Positions 26,312-35,509 of a DNA stretch of 64,000 nt are shown here, one piece after another; positions within the stretch are counted from its first letter, which is position 1, and every line of letters begins with the position of its first letter. The position numbers were made by a program, and so were the translations under genes. The notes under the pieces are model-generated. The model did not search any database, was not told where the DNA came from, and saw only the letters and a program-made list of their open reading frames with translations. Origin of the DNA: an uncultured Bacteroidota bacterium (lineage in GTDB: Bacteria > Bacteroidota > Bacteroidia > Flavobacteriales > Flavobacteriaceae). The DNA lies in assembly GCA_902613595.1 (NCBI GenBank), contig CACMHY010000005.1, forward strand, positions 1 to 64,000. The letters are read 5' to 3'.

Positions 26312-27397
26312 ATGGAAAATAAAAAGAACATGCGCAAGTGGTTAAATGATTTTGAACTTAGTCATCCCCTGGTTATAGGTGGTCCATGTAGCGCTGAAAC
26401 AGAAGAGCAAGTGCTAAAGATCGCAAATCAGTTGAAAGATAGTGATGTTAGCGTATACAGAGCGGGAATTTGGAAACCAAGAACACGCCCTGGTATGTTT
26501 GAGGGCGTAGGGGCAATAGGGTTGAACTGGCTAAAAAAAGTAAAAGAGCAAACAGGTTTATTAACTGCTACAGAGGTAGCAAATAAAGATCATGTTAAAT
26601 TAGCTATTGAAAATGACATTGATATTTTATGGATTGGAGCCCGGTCTACAGTTAGTCCTTTCATTATGCAAGAATTAGCTGACGCTTTGGAAGGAACTGA
26701 GAAAATTATTTTGGTAAAAAACCCAGTTAACCCAGACTTAGCGCTATGGTTAGGAGGCGTTGAACGTCTTTATAGCGCAAAGATTAGAAAGTTAGGTCTA
26801 ATTCACCGCGGATTCTCAACTTATGAGAAAACTAAATACCGAAATAATCCTGAATGGCAAATAGCAATTGAGGTAAAAAATCGTTTTCCAGACCTTCCAA
26901 TGATATGCGACCCTTCACATATTTCAGGACGCAGAGATTTGATTTTTGATATTTCACAAACAGCTTTAGATCTCAACTTTGATGGATTGATGATAGAATC
27001 TCATTGGGATCCAGATAATGCTTGGAGCGATGCTAAACAGCAGGTTACCCCTTCGCGTTTAATTGAGATTATGCGAGATTTAAAAGTGAGAAATAAAACA
27101 ACTGAAGAAGAGGCATACAAAAATAAGCTAGGTTCTCTAAGAGCTCAAATTGATGTTGCTGATCAAACACTTCTTGATGCATTAGGAAAACGAATGAAAA
27201 TTGCAAAGGAAATAGGATTATTGAAAAAAGATAATAACGTTGCTGTTCTCCAAAATAAGAGGTGGAATGAAATATTAGGTAAAATGATTTTAGATGGACA
27301 AGAGCGTGAATTGTCTGAAGAATTTATATTGAGAGTTTTTAAAGCAATTCATCAGGAATCAATTAATAAACAGGATAAAATTTTAAATAAAAATTAA
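26312..27397 (+). CDS. aroF: DAHP synthase – chorismate mutase fusion
   Basis: This 361-residue fusion catalyses the first committed step of the shikimate pathway and the chorismate-to-prephenate step. Residues 1-265 form a type I DAHP synthase with GGPCSAETEEQVLKIA, YRAGIWKPRTRPG, IGARSTVSPF, VKNPVNPDLALWLGG, the IHRGF motif, CDPSHISGRRD and IESHWDPDNAW. The last ~85 residues are an AroQ-type chorismate mutase with LRAQIDVADQTLLDALGKRM and IAKEIGLLKKDNN. C-terminal fusion of this kind is frequent in Bacteroidetes, and the mutase domain is thought to give prephenate or chorismate feedback. It follows tyrA by 24 nt in the attenuated operon. Confidence 0.96.
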   Translation: MENKKNMRKWLNDFELSHPLVIGGPCSAETEEQVLKIANQLKDSDVSVYRAGIWKPRTRPGMFEGVGAIGLNWLKKVKEQTGLLTATEVANKDHVKLAIENDIDILWIGARSTVSPFIMQELADALEGTEKIILVKNPVNPDLALWLGGVERLYSAKIRKLGLIHRGFSTYEKTKYRNNPEWQIAIEVKNRFPDLPMICDPSHISGRRDLIFDISQTALDLNFDGLMIESHWDPDNAWSDAKQQVTPSRLIEIMRDLKVRNKTTEEEAYKNKLGSLRAQIDVADQTLLDALGKRMKIAKEIGLLKKDNNVAVLQNKRWNEILGKMILDGQERELSEEFILRVFKAIHQESINKQDKILNKN

Positions 27398-27409
27398 ACA
27401 TAATAATTT

Positions 27410-28000
27410 GTGAATTTGTCAGAATTAATCTACAATTCAAGAAATCAACTTAAGCCTAGTTGGCTATTATCTTCAGTCATTTGTATTTTTTATGCATTAA
27501 TTATTTCAGTTCCTTCTGAGTTAAATGCCTTTGGTGAATTACTATCAATTTTATTGGCAGGTCCGTTGCAGTTGGGTTTATGTATATACTTTTTAAAAAT
27601 TTCTAAAGGATCTAATCCATCTTTTAATTACATATTTGACGGCTTTAAACCATTATTAAATATTTTATTAGCTTTTTTATCAATTAACTTAATTACGTTG
27701 ATTGGATTATTTTTTTTTATTCTTCCAGGCATAATTTTGAGTTTGGGATTATCTATGACTTACTATATAATTGCTGAAAACCCTGAAATTTCCTTTCACA
27801 AGGCTATAGAGAAAAGTTGGAAAATTATGGATGGACATAAAATGCAGCTATTCAAGTTGCATCTATATTTTATACCGTGGTATATTCTTGGTATTCTGTT
27901 TTTTATTGTAGGAGTTTTTGTAGTGATGCCATGGCATAATCTCAGCTTAGCAAACTATTACAAAGTAATTAGTGAAAATAATTTTGAGCTTACTAATTAG
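27410..28000 (+). CDS. DUF975-like integral membrane protein
   Basis: Function is unknown. The 196-residue protein has about five hydrophobic helices, with LLAGPLQLGLCIYFLKISKG, a DGFKPLLN segment, and the last third reading ISFHKAIEKSWKIMDGHKM then FIPWYILGILFF. These match the DUF975 pattern, in which a cytoplasmic AhExSwkiMkGnK segment precedes the FIPWxxLG helix. The start codon is GTG, 12 nt after the aroF stop. No ATG gives a longer plausible N-terminus. It is probably the last gene of the aromatic operon, though a functional link is unproved. Its end overlaps the convergent tsaC gene by 8 nt. Confidence 0.8.
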   Translation: MNLSELIYNSRNQLKPSWLLSSVICIFYALIISVPSELNAFGELLSILLAGPLQLGLCIYFLKISKGSNPSFNYIFDGFKPLLNILLAFLSINLITLIGLFFFILPGIILSLGLSMTYYIIAENPEISFHKAIEKSWKIMDGHKMQLFKLHLYFIPWYILGILFFIVGVFVVMPWHNLSLANYYKVISENNFELTN

Positions 28001-28952
28001 CTACAGCTCTTTTTAATCTATCATTAATCGTTTTCCCTAACCCTTTTTCTGGTAAAAGTGTTGTTATAATAATATCCAAGTTCTTACTATCGAGTGAATG
28101 AAGGGCTGAATAAAAATTTTTAGCAGCCTCATTAATATCACCGCTTTTAGAAAGTATTTCATGTTTAGTACCTAATGTAAAGCCTTCCTTATTTTCAAAG
28201 CTTAAAACACCTATTTTTTTATGTTTATTTTCATAAATGTACTTGGATAAATTGTTGATTAGAATTATAGGAGTCCTCGGGGAATAGTGTCGCGAAAACA
28301 TACCTGGTGAACTGGGATTAAGATCATTTTTAATCTTTTTACCTATTGTTCCGATACAATCTTCTAAATCACTAATTGGAATTGCACCATGGCGATAAAG
28401 TATTGGATTATCATCTTCAAAACCTATAATTGTTGATTCTAAACCTTTACTACATAATCCACCATTTAGAATTACATCAAGACCATCTTTAAAAAAATTT
28501 GAAACATGTGAGGCAGATGTTGGACTTATGAATCCAGAGGGATTTGCACTTGGAGCAGCAACGGGGAAGTCAATAGAATTTAATAACTTCAGCGTTAAAG
28601 GATGATTAGGGACTCTTACAGCAATAGTTGATTTTCCAGCCGAAACAGTATTTGAGATTTTATTTTTCTTTTCAAGTACCAAAGTTAGTGGGCCTGGCCA
28701 AAACTTTTTTGCTAGTTTTTTCGCCTTAAAAGGTATATTTTTTACAATTTCTTGAAGCTTCTCATAGCTTGAAATATGCAAAATTAATGGGTTGCTTTTA
28801 GGCCTTTTTTTTAGAATAAATATTTGCTCTACTGCTTTTTCGTTTAATGCGTCTCCAGCTAATCCATAAACAGTTTCTGTTGGTATTGCAACAAGTTTTC
28901 CAATTTTTAAAGAATTTATTGCAAGATTTATATCAGTAGTTATTTTTTGCAT
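27993..28952 (-). CDS. tsaC: Threonylcarbamoyl-AMP synthase (Sua5/YrdC family)
   Basis: The enzyme makes threonylcarbamoyl-AMP for the t6A37 modification of ANN-decoding tRNAs. The start ATG giving MQKITTDINLAINSLKIG is preferred to a TTG two codons earlier. The YrdC domain has AIPTETVYGLAGDA, the basic KRPKSNPLILHIS motif, WPGPLTLVLEKK and SANPSGFISPTSA. A second, Sua5-type C-terminal domain of about 120 residues begins after SPGMFSRHYSPRTPI. The total of 319 residues identifies the two-domain Sua5 form rather than the short TsaC form. It overlaps the convergent DUF975 gene at the stop codons. Confidence 0.94.
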   Translation of the reverse strand: MQKITTDINLAINSLKIGKLVAIPTETVYGLAGDALNEKAVEQIFILKKRPKSNPLILHISSYEKLQEIVKNIPFKAKKLAKKFWPGPLTLVLEKKNKISNTVSAGKSTIAVRVPNHPLTLKLLNSIDFPVAAPSANPSGFISPTSASHVSNFFKDGLDVILNGGLCSKGLESTIIGFEDDNPILYRHGAIPISDLEDCIGTIGKKIKNDLNPSSPGMFSRHYSPRTPIILINNLSKYIYENKHKKIGVLSFENKEGFTLGTKHEILSKSGDINEAAKNFYSALHSLDSKNLDIIITTLLPEKGLGKTINDRLKRAVAN

Positions 28953-28988
28953 TTTCAATTTTAAAAACTGTATAACTAGAATTAAATT

Positions 28989-30173
28989 TTATTTCAATGC
29001 TGATGAAATTCTTTCAATAGCTAAGCGAATTTTTTCTTCAGACGCAGCGTATGAAATTCTAATACAATTTCCATTTCCAAATGCTTCACCAGTTACTGTT
29101 GCAACGTGTGCTTTTTCCAAAAGGTATAGAGCAAAATCAGTGGCATTTTTAATTTTTTTACCATTTAGAACTTTTCCAAAATAAGAAGAAACATCTGGAA
29201 ATACATAAAAGGCTCCACTAGGTTTATTTAATTTTATTCCAGGAATATCTTTAAGTAATTCGATAATAATTTCTCTTCTTTTTGCAAATTCATCTATCAT
29301 GTATTGAATTTTTGTTATTGGTTCGTTGAGAGCAGTAATGGTAGCCCTCTGAGCAATACAATTGGCTCCAGATGTAATTTGACCTTGCATTTTATTACAT
29401 GCTTTAGCGATCCATTCGGGTGCCCCAATGTATCCAATTCTCCAGCCAGTCATTGCAAAAGCTTTTGCAACTCCATTTACAGTAATTGTTCTATCGTAAA
29501 GGTCGGGTATTCCTGCAATACTAAAATGAGGAGTACCGTAATTTATATGTTCGTAAATTTCATCGGAAAGAATATAAACATCTGGATATTTTTTTAAAAT
29601 TTCACCCATAGCTTCAAGTTCTTTTTTAGTATAAATTGTTCCGCTTGGGTTATTTGGTGAGTTAAACATTACAAGCTTAGTCTTTGAATTAATAGATCCT
29701 TCCAATTGTTCTGGTGAAATTTTAAAATCATTTTCAATAGTTGAGGGAATTATAACCGATTTTGCTTCTGCAAGTGTAGCTATTGCAGAATAGCTGACCC
29801 AATATGGTGCTGGTAATAAAACCTCATCTCCAGGATTTAAAAGTACCATACAGACATTAGCAATTGATTGTTTGGCACCAGTAGAAACTACTATTTGAGA
29901 TGGTTTATATTGGATGTTATTATCCCTTTTAAATTTTTTACATATCGCTTCTTTTAAATCAGCATAACCGTCAACTGGAGAATATGAATTCCAATTTTCT
30001 TCAACAGCATTTATTGCAGCTTGCTTTATAAATTCAGGTGTGTTAAAATCTGGTTCACCAAGACTAAGACCGATAACATCAACTCCCTTACTCTTCAATT
30101 CTCTTGCTTTAGAAGCCATTGCAAGGGTTGCAGATACTGGTAAACTATTAATTCTTTCTGATAGTATATCCAT
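28989..30173 (-). CDS. Aspartate-type aminotransferase, class I
   Basis: This PLP-dependent transaminase is most like bacterial aspartate aminotransferases of subgroup I-beta. The 394 residues include LSLGEPDFNTPEFI, YSPVDGYADLKEAI, FNSPNNPSGTIYTKKELE, YILSDEIYEHINYG, the PLP lysine in VNGVAKAFAMTGWRIG and a C-terminal CIRISYAASEE. The SLGEPDFNTP motif is characteristic of AspC from Thermus-like enzymes. Prephenate aminotransferase activity occurs in some close relatives and cannot be excluded. It is flanked on the same strand by the desaturase gene upstream and tsaC downstream, with gaps of 3 and 36 nt. Confidence 0.92.
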   Translation of the reverse strand: MDILSERINSLPVSATLAMASKARELKSKGVDVIGLSLGEPDFNTPEFIKQAAINAVEENWNSYSPVDGYADLKEAICKKFKRDNNIQYKPSQIVVSTGAKQSIANVCMVLLNPGDEVLLPAPYWVSYSAIATLAEAKSVIIPSTIENDFKISPEQLEGSINSKTKLVMFNSPNNPSGTIYTKKELEAMGEILKKYPDVYILSDEIYEHINYGTPHFSIAGIPDLYDRTITVNGVAKAFAMTGWRIGYIGAPEWIAKACNKMQGQITSGANCIAQRATITALNEPITKIQYMIDEFAKRREIIIELLKDIPGIKLNKPSGAFYVFPDVSSYFGKVLNGKKIKNATDFALYLLEKAHVATVTGEAFGNGNCIRISYAASEEKIRLAIERISSALK

Positions 30174-30176
30174 ATT

Positions 30177-31274
30177 TTAAAAACTTTTTTTTGCTCCCAT
30201 TTTTTTTAAAAATTTAAAGTGTGAAAATAGGGCACTTCTAGTTGTTTTATGTTCATTATAAGGGAGATTAAATTCTGCTACAGTTTTTTTTACAATTATA
30301 CCAATTTCAGTGTAGTGAATATGGCTTATATGTGGGAAAAAATGGTGTTCAATTTGATGATTTAAACCTCCGGTAAACCAGTTGATTAAACTATTATTTG
30401 TTGAAAAATTTACAGTTGTCATAAGTTGGTGTATTGCCCAAGTATTTTTCATTGTACCAGTTTCATGAGCCTTAAACATTTTAGTATCCTCCATAACGTG
30501 GGCAAGTTGGAATACTAAACTCAAAATAAGACCTGCTGTGTAATGCATCAAGATGAATCCAAGCACAATGCTCCACCATTTGATTTTTAAAAAAATAATC
30601 GGGAGTATTAACCAGAATAAAAAATAAAAAATTTTAGAAATTATTAAACCGATCCATTGCAGATTAGGAGATTTACTGTCAGTATAGATTATTTTTCTTG
30701 AAGTGTAATTCTTCAATTGATGAAAATCGTCGTAAACTGCCCATTTGAGTGTTAAAAGCCCGTATAAAAAAATGAAATAAAATTGTTGGAATCTATGATA
30801 AGGAAACCACTTTGAGAATTGTGAAAATCTTAAAATGCCACCAGTATCAATATCTTCATCATGACCATGAATGTTGGTGTATGTGTGGTGTAAAATATTA
30901 TGTTGTACTTTCCAATTGAAGACATTTCCAGCTAAAATATAAATGCTACCACCCATAATTTTATTTACCCAATTATGTCTTGAGTAAGAACCATGGTTTC
31001 CATCATGCATCACATTCATACCGACACCTGCCATTCCAATACCCATCAAAATACACATAAAAAATTTGATCCATAAGCTGAAATCGATAAAATAAAATAA
31101 AAAATATGGTGTAAAAAGTATTGAAAACATAATTAATGTTTTTAAATATAGTTTCCAATTCCCTGTTTTCCTTATTCGCTTCTCTTTAAAATAATTATTA
31201 ACTCGAGTATTTAAAGTCTTAAAAAATTTTTTGGGATCTTCGCGAGAAAAACGAAGACTTTGCTTAGATGTCAT
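30177..31274 (-). CDS. Fatty acid desaturase (acyl-CoA/front-end-like)
   Basis: This membrane di-iron desaturase introduces a double bond into an acyl chain. The ATG giving MTSKQSLRFSRED is chosen over a TTG 7 codons earlier. Four hydrophobic segments surround three histidine boxes: HDGNH at about 90-94, HNILHH at 125-130 and QIEHH at 307-311. The Gln in the third box is the variant seen in front-end (delta-6/delta-5-like) and linoleoyl-CoA desaturases, but there is no fused cytochrome b5 domain, so it likely depends on a separate electron carrier. Regiospecificity cannot be deduced. It is divergent from rsmG. Confidence 0.9.
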   Translation of the reverse strand: MTSKQSLRFSREDPKKFFKTLNTRVNNYFKEKRIRKTGNWKLYLKTLIMFSILFTPYFLFYFIDFSLWIKFFMCILMGIGMAGVGMNVMHDGNHGSYSRHNWVNKIMGGSIYILAGNVFNWKVQHNILHHTYTNIHGHDEDIDTGGILRFSQFSKWFPYHRFQQFYFIFLYGLLTLKWAVYDDFHQLKNYTSRKIIYTDSKSPNLQWIGLIISKIFYFLFWLILPIIFLKIKWWSIVLGFILMHYTAGLILSLVFQLAHVMEDTKMFKAHETGTMKNTWAIHQLMTTVNFSTNNSLINWFTGGLNHQIEHHFFPHISHIHYTEIGIIVKKTVAEFNLPYNEHKTTRSALFSHFKFLKKMGAKKSF

Positions 31275-31340
31275 ATAATTTTTAGTTTCATACAAAATAA
31301 ATTAAAATTTAATTTTTAATATGCATAAATAAAAAAAGTT

Positions 31341-31958
31341 GTGGAAAACATTATTAAATACTTTCCAAATTTATCTGAAAAACAGCTTTTTCAATTCCAA
31401 GCTCTTTTACCACTGTACACAAAATGGAATTATAAAATAAATGTTATATCTAGAAAGGATATGGAAGATTTTTACATCCATCATGTACTTCACTCATTGG
31501 GGATTTCAAAGTTTATTTCATTTATACCCCGAACTGAAATTTTGGATTTCGGAACTGGAGGTGGATTTCCAGGAATTCCTTTAGCAATAATGTTCCCTCA
31601 CGTAAAATTTTATTTAGTTGATAGTATTGGAAAAAAAATTAAAGTAGTTAAAAATATCTCTCAAGAAATAGGATTGGAAAATGTTCATGCTGAAAATATA
31701 CGAGGTGAACAATTTTCAAAAAAAGTTGATTTTATCATAAGTCGTGCAGTTTCAAGAATGGATGTATTTGTACCTTGGGTAGAAAATAAAATAAATTCAA
31801 TAAGTAAAAACAAGATAAATAATGGAATCATTTATTTAAAGGGGGGAGATTTAAAAGACGAACTAACGTCATTTCCAGAATCAAAAGTTTATAGTCTCAA
31901 CACTCATTTTGAACATTCTTACTTCGAAACAAAAAAATTGGTATACTTATCAATTTGA
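31341..31958 (+). CDS. rsmG: 16S rRNA (guanine527-N7)-methyltransferase
   Basis: The enzyme methylates G527 of 16S rRNA with SAM. The 205-residue protein starts with GTG and contains the SAM-binding motif ILDFGTGGGFPGIPLAI. Preceding it, YTKWNYKINVISRKD and HHVLHSLGISKF match the GidB N-terminal helices. FYLVDSIGKKIKVVKN and the VDFIISRAVSRM motif complete the RsmG signature. It ends 12 nt before the convergent pruA gene. Confidence 0.95.
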   Translation: MENIIKYFPNLSEKQLFQFQALLPLYTKWNYKINVISRKDMEDFYIHHVLHSLGISKFISFIPRTEILDFGTGGGFPGIPLAIMFPHVKFYLVDSIGKKIKVVKNISQEIGLENVHAENIRGEQFSKKVDFIISRAVSRMDVFVPWVENKINSISKNKINNGIIYLKGGDLKDELTSFPESKVYSLNTHFEHSYFETKKLVYLSI

Positions 31959-31970
31959 AAAGTAAAAATC

Positions 31971-33599
31971 TTATTCTTCTAGGAATGGATATCGATAATT
32001 AGATACTGGTAAAAAAGATTCTTTTATTAATCTTGGTGAGACCCATTTGATAAGGTTAAAAATTGAGCCAGCCTTATCATTTGTTCCTGAACCGCGAGCA
32101 CCCCCAAAGGGCTGCTGTCCCACGATTGCTCCAGTTGGCTTATCATTTATATAAATATTTCCAGCACTGTTTTCTAGTAATGATAAAGCTTCTTCTAATG
32201 CGTATCTGTCTTTTGAAAATATAGCTCCTGTTAATGCATATTCTGAGGTTTGATCAATCAGCTTGAGAGTTTGTATCCAATTTTTATCTTCAAAACAGTA
32301 AATTGTGACAAGAGGTCCAAATAATTCTCTAGACATTGTTTCATATTGCGGATCTTCAGTTAGTACAACTGTTGGCTCAATAAAAAACCCTTCTTTGTCA
32401 TTATAATTCCCTCCAAATACAATTTTAGCATTTTGACTTTCTTTAATTCTATTAATTGTTTCGACTATCCTGTCAAACGCTTCTTTATGTATTACTGCAG
32501 TAATAAAGTTTTTGAAATTTTCTGGTGAGCCCATTGAAATGGTCTTTAAATCAGACTTAATATATCTGATAACTTCATCCCCAATAGATTTTGGCAGATA
32601 GATTCGTGATGCAGCAGAACATTTTTGACCTTGGAATTCGAATGCACCTCTGACCACCGCGGTAGCAACTTCTTTTGGATCAGCGGAAGGATGAGCAACA
32701 ACAAAATCTTTTCCACCAGTCTCGCCAACAATTTTTGGATAAGAACGATATCTATTAATATTATTGCCAATTTTTCTCCATATATCTCTAAAGACATGTG
32801 TTGATCCTGTAAAGTGGAGACCAGAAAAATCTTTACTCTCCAGTATAGTGTCAGTTATCATCTCAGCCTCTCCGAATACCATATTAATCACTCCATCTGG
32901 TAAACCAGACTCTCTAAATACATCCATTAGAATTTTTGCAGAATAAATTTGATAATCGCTAGGTTTCCATACAACTACATTACCCATTAATGCTGCACTT
33001 GCAGGTAAATTACCAGCAATAGCCGTAAAATTAAATGGACTTATCGCATATACAAACCCTTCTAAAGGACGGTATTCTAATCGATTCCATATTTCAGGTG
33101 TATTATCAGGTTGTTTTTCATAGATATCGCTCATAAACTGAACATTAAATCTTAGAAAGTCAATAAATTCACAAGCAGCATCAATCTCAGCTTGATAAAT
33201 AGTTTTTGACTGTGCAATCATGGTAGCTGCATTAATCTTAGAGCGATAAGGTCCTGCAACTAAATTTGCAGCTTTTAAAAAAATAGCAGCTCTTGATTCC
33301 CAGGGCATTTTACTCCACTTTTTCTTTGCTTCTAAAGCGCAATCAATCGCTGTTTCAATATTCTTTTTATTTGCTTTATGATAAAAACCCAGTTTATGTT
33401 GATGATCGTGTGGAGGACACATTGGCGAAGTATCTCCTGTTTTAACATCTTTATCTCCAATCCTCATTTTTATTTCTACTGGATTTTCGAAAAGAGCCTT
33501 ATACTGCTCTAAAACTTCCTTTTTTTCTTTACTTCCAGAGCTATAAGATAAAATAGGTTCGTTTTTAGCTATTGGAACTTTTGGAATAATATTAGCCAT
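31971..33599 (-). CDS. pruA: L-glutamate gamma-semialdehyde dehydrogenase
   Basis: The enzyme oxidises glutamate semialdehyde (P5C) to glutamate in proline catabolism. The 542-residue length fits the class 4A (PruA/RocA) type found in Bacteroidetes. Motifs include PWESRAAIFLKAANLV, YAISPFNFTAIAGNLPASAA (NAD pocket), GLHFTGSTHVFRDIW, VGETGGKDFVV (general-base Glu), FEFQGQKCSAASRIYLP (nucleophilic Cys), and INDKPTGAIVGQQPFGGARG. Proline dehydrogenase is not in the window, so the two steps are encoded separately. It lies downstream of apaG on the same strand with 50 nt between. Confidence 0.96.
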   Translation of the reverse strand: MANIIPKVPIAKNEPILSYSSGSKEKKEVLEQYKALFENPVEIKMRIGDKDVKTGDTSPMCPPHDHQHKLGFYHKANKKNIETAIDCALEAKKKWSKMPWESRAAIFLKAANLVAGPYRSKINAATMIAQSKTIYQAEIDAACEFIDFLRFNVQFMSDIYEKQPDNTPEIWNRLEYRPLEGFVYAISPFNFTAIAGNLPASAALMGNVVVWKPSDYQIYSAKILMDVFRESGLPDGVINMVFGEAEMITDTILESKDFSGLHFTGSTHVFRDIWRKIGNNINRYRSYPKIVGETGGKDFVVAHPSADPKEVATAVVRGAFEFQGQKCSAASRIYLPKSIGDEVIRYIKSDLKTISMGSPENFKNFITAVIHKEAFDRIVETINRIKESQNAKIVFGGNYNDKEGFFIEPTVVLTEDPQYETMSRELFGPLVTIYCFEDKNWIQTLKLIDQTSEYALTGAIFSKDRYALEEALSLLENSAGNIYINDKPTGAIVGQQPFGGARGSGTNDKAGSIFNLIKWVSPRLIKESFLPVSNYRYPFLEE

Positions 33600-33649
33600 A
33601 TTGATTTAATTAAATTATTTATTTTAAAGATAGCTTCGAAAAAACATTA

Positions 33650-34036
33650 TCAGTTTAATATATGTGGTGCATTCAATTTAAAGCTTGGAACCAGAACATT
33701 AAACTTTTTTGCGTTACTAAAATTAACCATAATAAAACTACCAGACATACAAGCCATAGGTGATGTAACTAAACTTCCTGACTGGTACTTATGTGAATCT
33801 CCAGGTTTAAGTATTGGTTTTTTTCCAACTATACCTACTCCATTGATATAAGAGGTTCTAAAAATAGCTTCACTTATCTTCCAATGTCTTGTAAGTAGTT
33901 GAACAATATTTTTACTTTGATTCTCAATTGTTATGAAATACATGAATGCATAGTGCAAAATATTTTCTTTCAGAAAACTACCCTCAAATTTTGTCTCAAC
34001 AGAAATCTTAATGCCACTTGTAATTTGTTGTGCCAC
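33650..34036 (-). CDS. apaG: ApaG domain protein
   Basis: ApaG is a small beta-sandwich protein linked in enterics to Co2+ and Mg2+ resistance and diadenosine tetraphosphate metabolism; its exact activity is unknown. The 128 residues begin with GTG and read ITSGIKISVETKFEGSF, the opening strand of the family. Further motifs are TIENQSKNIVQLLTRHWKI, GVGIVGKKPILKPGDSHKY and SPMACMSGSFIMV, matching the conserved RHWxIxd...GVVGxQPxxxPG...GxMxGxY pattern. It precedes pruA and follows the T9SS plug gene on the same strand. Confidence 0.93.
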   Translation of the reverse strand: MAQQITSGIKISVETKFEGSFLKENILHYAFMYFITIENQSKNIVQLLTRHWKISEAIFRTSYINGVGIVGKKPILKPGDSHKYQSGSLVTSPMACMSGSFIMVNFSNAKKFNVLVPSFKLNAPHILN

Positions 34037-34093
34037 AATAATTTATTTAATCAATGATAAAATTAAAGGTAATAAAAACTCTATTAAGCTTTA

Positions 34094-35341
34094 TTAATTT
34101 TTAAGGTTAAAAGAGTTACATTGACCAATGCCAATTAATGAGTCATATTGTTCCCCAATATCTCTAAAATAAACAAAAATCAAATAGTCATTTTCTGTTA
34201 ATGCATGTGAACCACTAATTGCATTATGATTAATAACTTCTCCATTTTTTAATACATACTTATAATTGTAAAATCCTTGTTTTAGTAAAATCACTCCCTC
34301 ATATATGCCAAGAGAGGGATTAAAATACATACGGTTTGAATCGCTTGTTTGATAGTTATTAAAACCACCATAAACGTATATTTCACTTTCACCTAGTTTA
34401 TAGTCACTCGCTAAACTAAAATAAACATAACTATAGTCTGCCTCAATATCTGGATTCCCTGGCCTCATTATGTTTCTTATTTCAAAACTTCCATTTATAT
34501 CCTGAATGAAAGTATAATCTTCATAAAATTGTGGTATATCAACATTGAGATATATTTCATAAAGCTCAGATCTATTAGTATAACTTATGTTTGGAGTAGT
34601 AACTCTTAGATCTTTTGAGTCAAAAAAATAAAATTCGTTTCCGCCTTCAAATTGAGATGACTGTTCATAAAAGTATTCAAGAGTCCTACCAGAAAAATAT
34701 TGTGGTTTTAAATCTTTTATTTCATTACTCCATTGTCTGTTCTGAATTAGATGAACAAACAAATTTTTTTCTGGATTTCTAAAAATTCCTTTTAGTGGAG
34801 TTATTGAAAAATGAATTGACTGATGTGAATTGAATCTATCCATGTTTTGTGGGCGATATACGGCGGAACTTACATTTGCAAGTTCTTCATAAATGCAAAA
34901 CTTTCTTGAAAATATTAATTCATCATTGATGTTATAAATTTTTATGAGATAATTCCCAGTAATTAACAAATTAATGTTGTTATTTGGAATTTCTAAACGA
35001 TAATTAGTATAGCTTTGTAATGTATTAAAGGAATTAAAATAGTTTTCTATCCTAATATTGTCATATCCATTTAAGTATTGATTTTTTAAAAGCCCTGATG
35101 GTGTCCAGTCATGATTGAAGTGATCTATTTTGTAATAATAGTCTTTTTCATTACCATCAAGATCATCGAAAATTAAAGTAATCTTTTCTCCTAATTTTAC
35201 TACAGGGAAGTTGTCAGTTGCTTTTGATCCAAAAAATTTTATTGTTTTTATATTTTCAGGTGGGAAAGTTTCATAAACAACTTGACCAAAGTTTATTTTA
35301 TGGATAAATAGTATAAACAAAAAAATCAGGTTTTTTTTCAT
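34094..35341 (-). CDS. Type IX secretion plug-domain protein (DUF5103)
   Basis: DUF5103 proteins are found in Bacteroidetes with the type IX secretion system; the family has been described as the periplasmic plug of the Sov/SprA translocon. The 415 residues include a Sec signal (MKKNLIFLFILFIHKINFGQ), a first domain with YYYKIDHFNHDWTPSGLL (a conserved Y-x-I-x-H-x(2)-x-W pattern), LRVTTPNISYTNRSELYEIY and a late DYSYVYFSLASDY. No other T9SS genes lie nearby, which is usual for this factor. It is divergent from nqrA, separated by 168 nt. Confidence 0.88.
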   Translation of the reverse strand: MKKNLIFLFILFIHKINFGQVVYETFPPENIKTIKFFGSKATDNFPVVKLGEKITLIFDDLDGNEKDYYYKIDHFNHDWTPSGLLKNQYLNGYDNIRIENYFNSFNTLQSYTNYRLEIPNNNINLLITGNYLIKIYNINDELIFSRKFCIYEELANVSSAVYRPQNMDRFNSHQSIHFSITPLKGIFRNPEKNLFVHLIQNRQWSNEIKDLKPQYFSGRTLEYFYEQSSQFEGGNEFYFFDSKDLRVTTPNISYTNRSELYEIYLNVDIPQFYEDYTFIQDINGSFEIRNIMRPGNPDIEADYSYVYFSLASDYKLGESEIYVYGGFNNYQTSDSNRMYFNPSLGIYEGVILLKQGFYNYKYVLKNGEVINHNAISGSHALTENDYLIFVYFRDIGEQYDSLIGIGQCNSFNLKN

Positions 35342-35455
35342 TCTGAGTAAAAATATGTGTTCATTTTCTGACCTCCAAATTGCTTATTATTTAAAAAAAC
35401 GTTCAACACTTATTTAGAATGAATATAAATAAGCTATTTCCATCGATATTTGTTT

Positions 35456-35484
35456 TTTGTAAAAGCCTTTAGTTATTAAATTTG
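35456..35484 (+). promoter_or_regulatory. Bacteroidetes-type promoter of the nqr operon
   Basis: TTTG (35456-35459), 17 nt, then TAAATTTG (35477-35484), with the ATG 25 nt downstream. Both elements match the TTTG/TAnnTTTG consensus. The 168-nt gap also holds the divergent plug-gene promoter, which I could not place. Confidence 0.6.
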
Positions 35485-35509
35485 ATATGATTTTATGAAT
35501 TAGGATTTA

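Noticed and set aside
29304-29597. 97-codon Ser/Cys-rich plus-strand ORF inside the aspartate aminotransferase gene
   Set aside because: Antisense shadow without motif or neighbour support.
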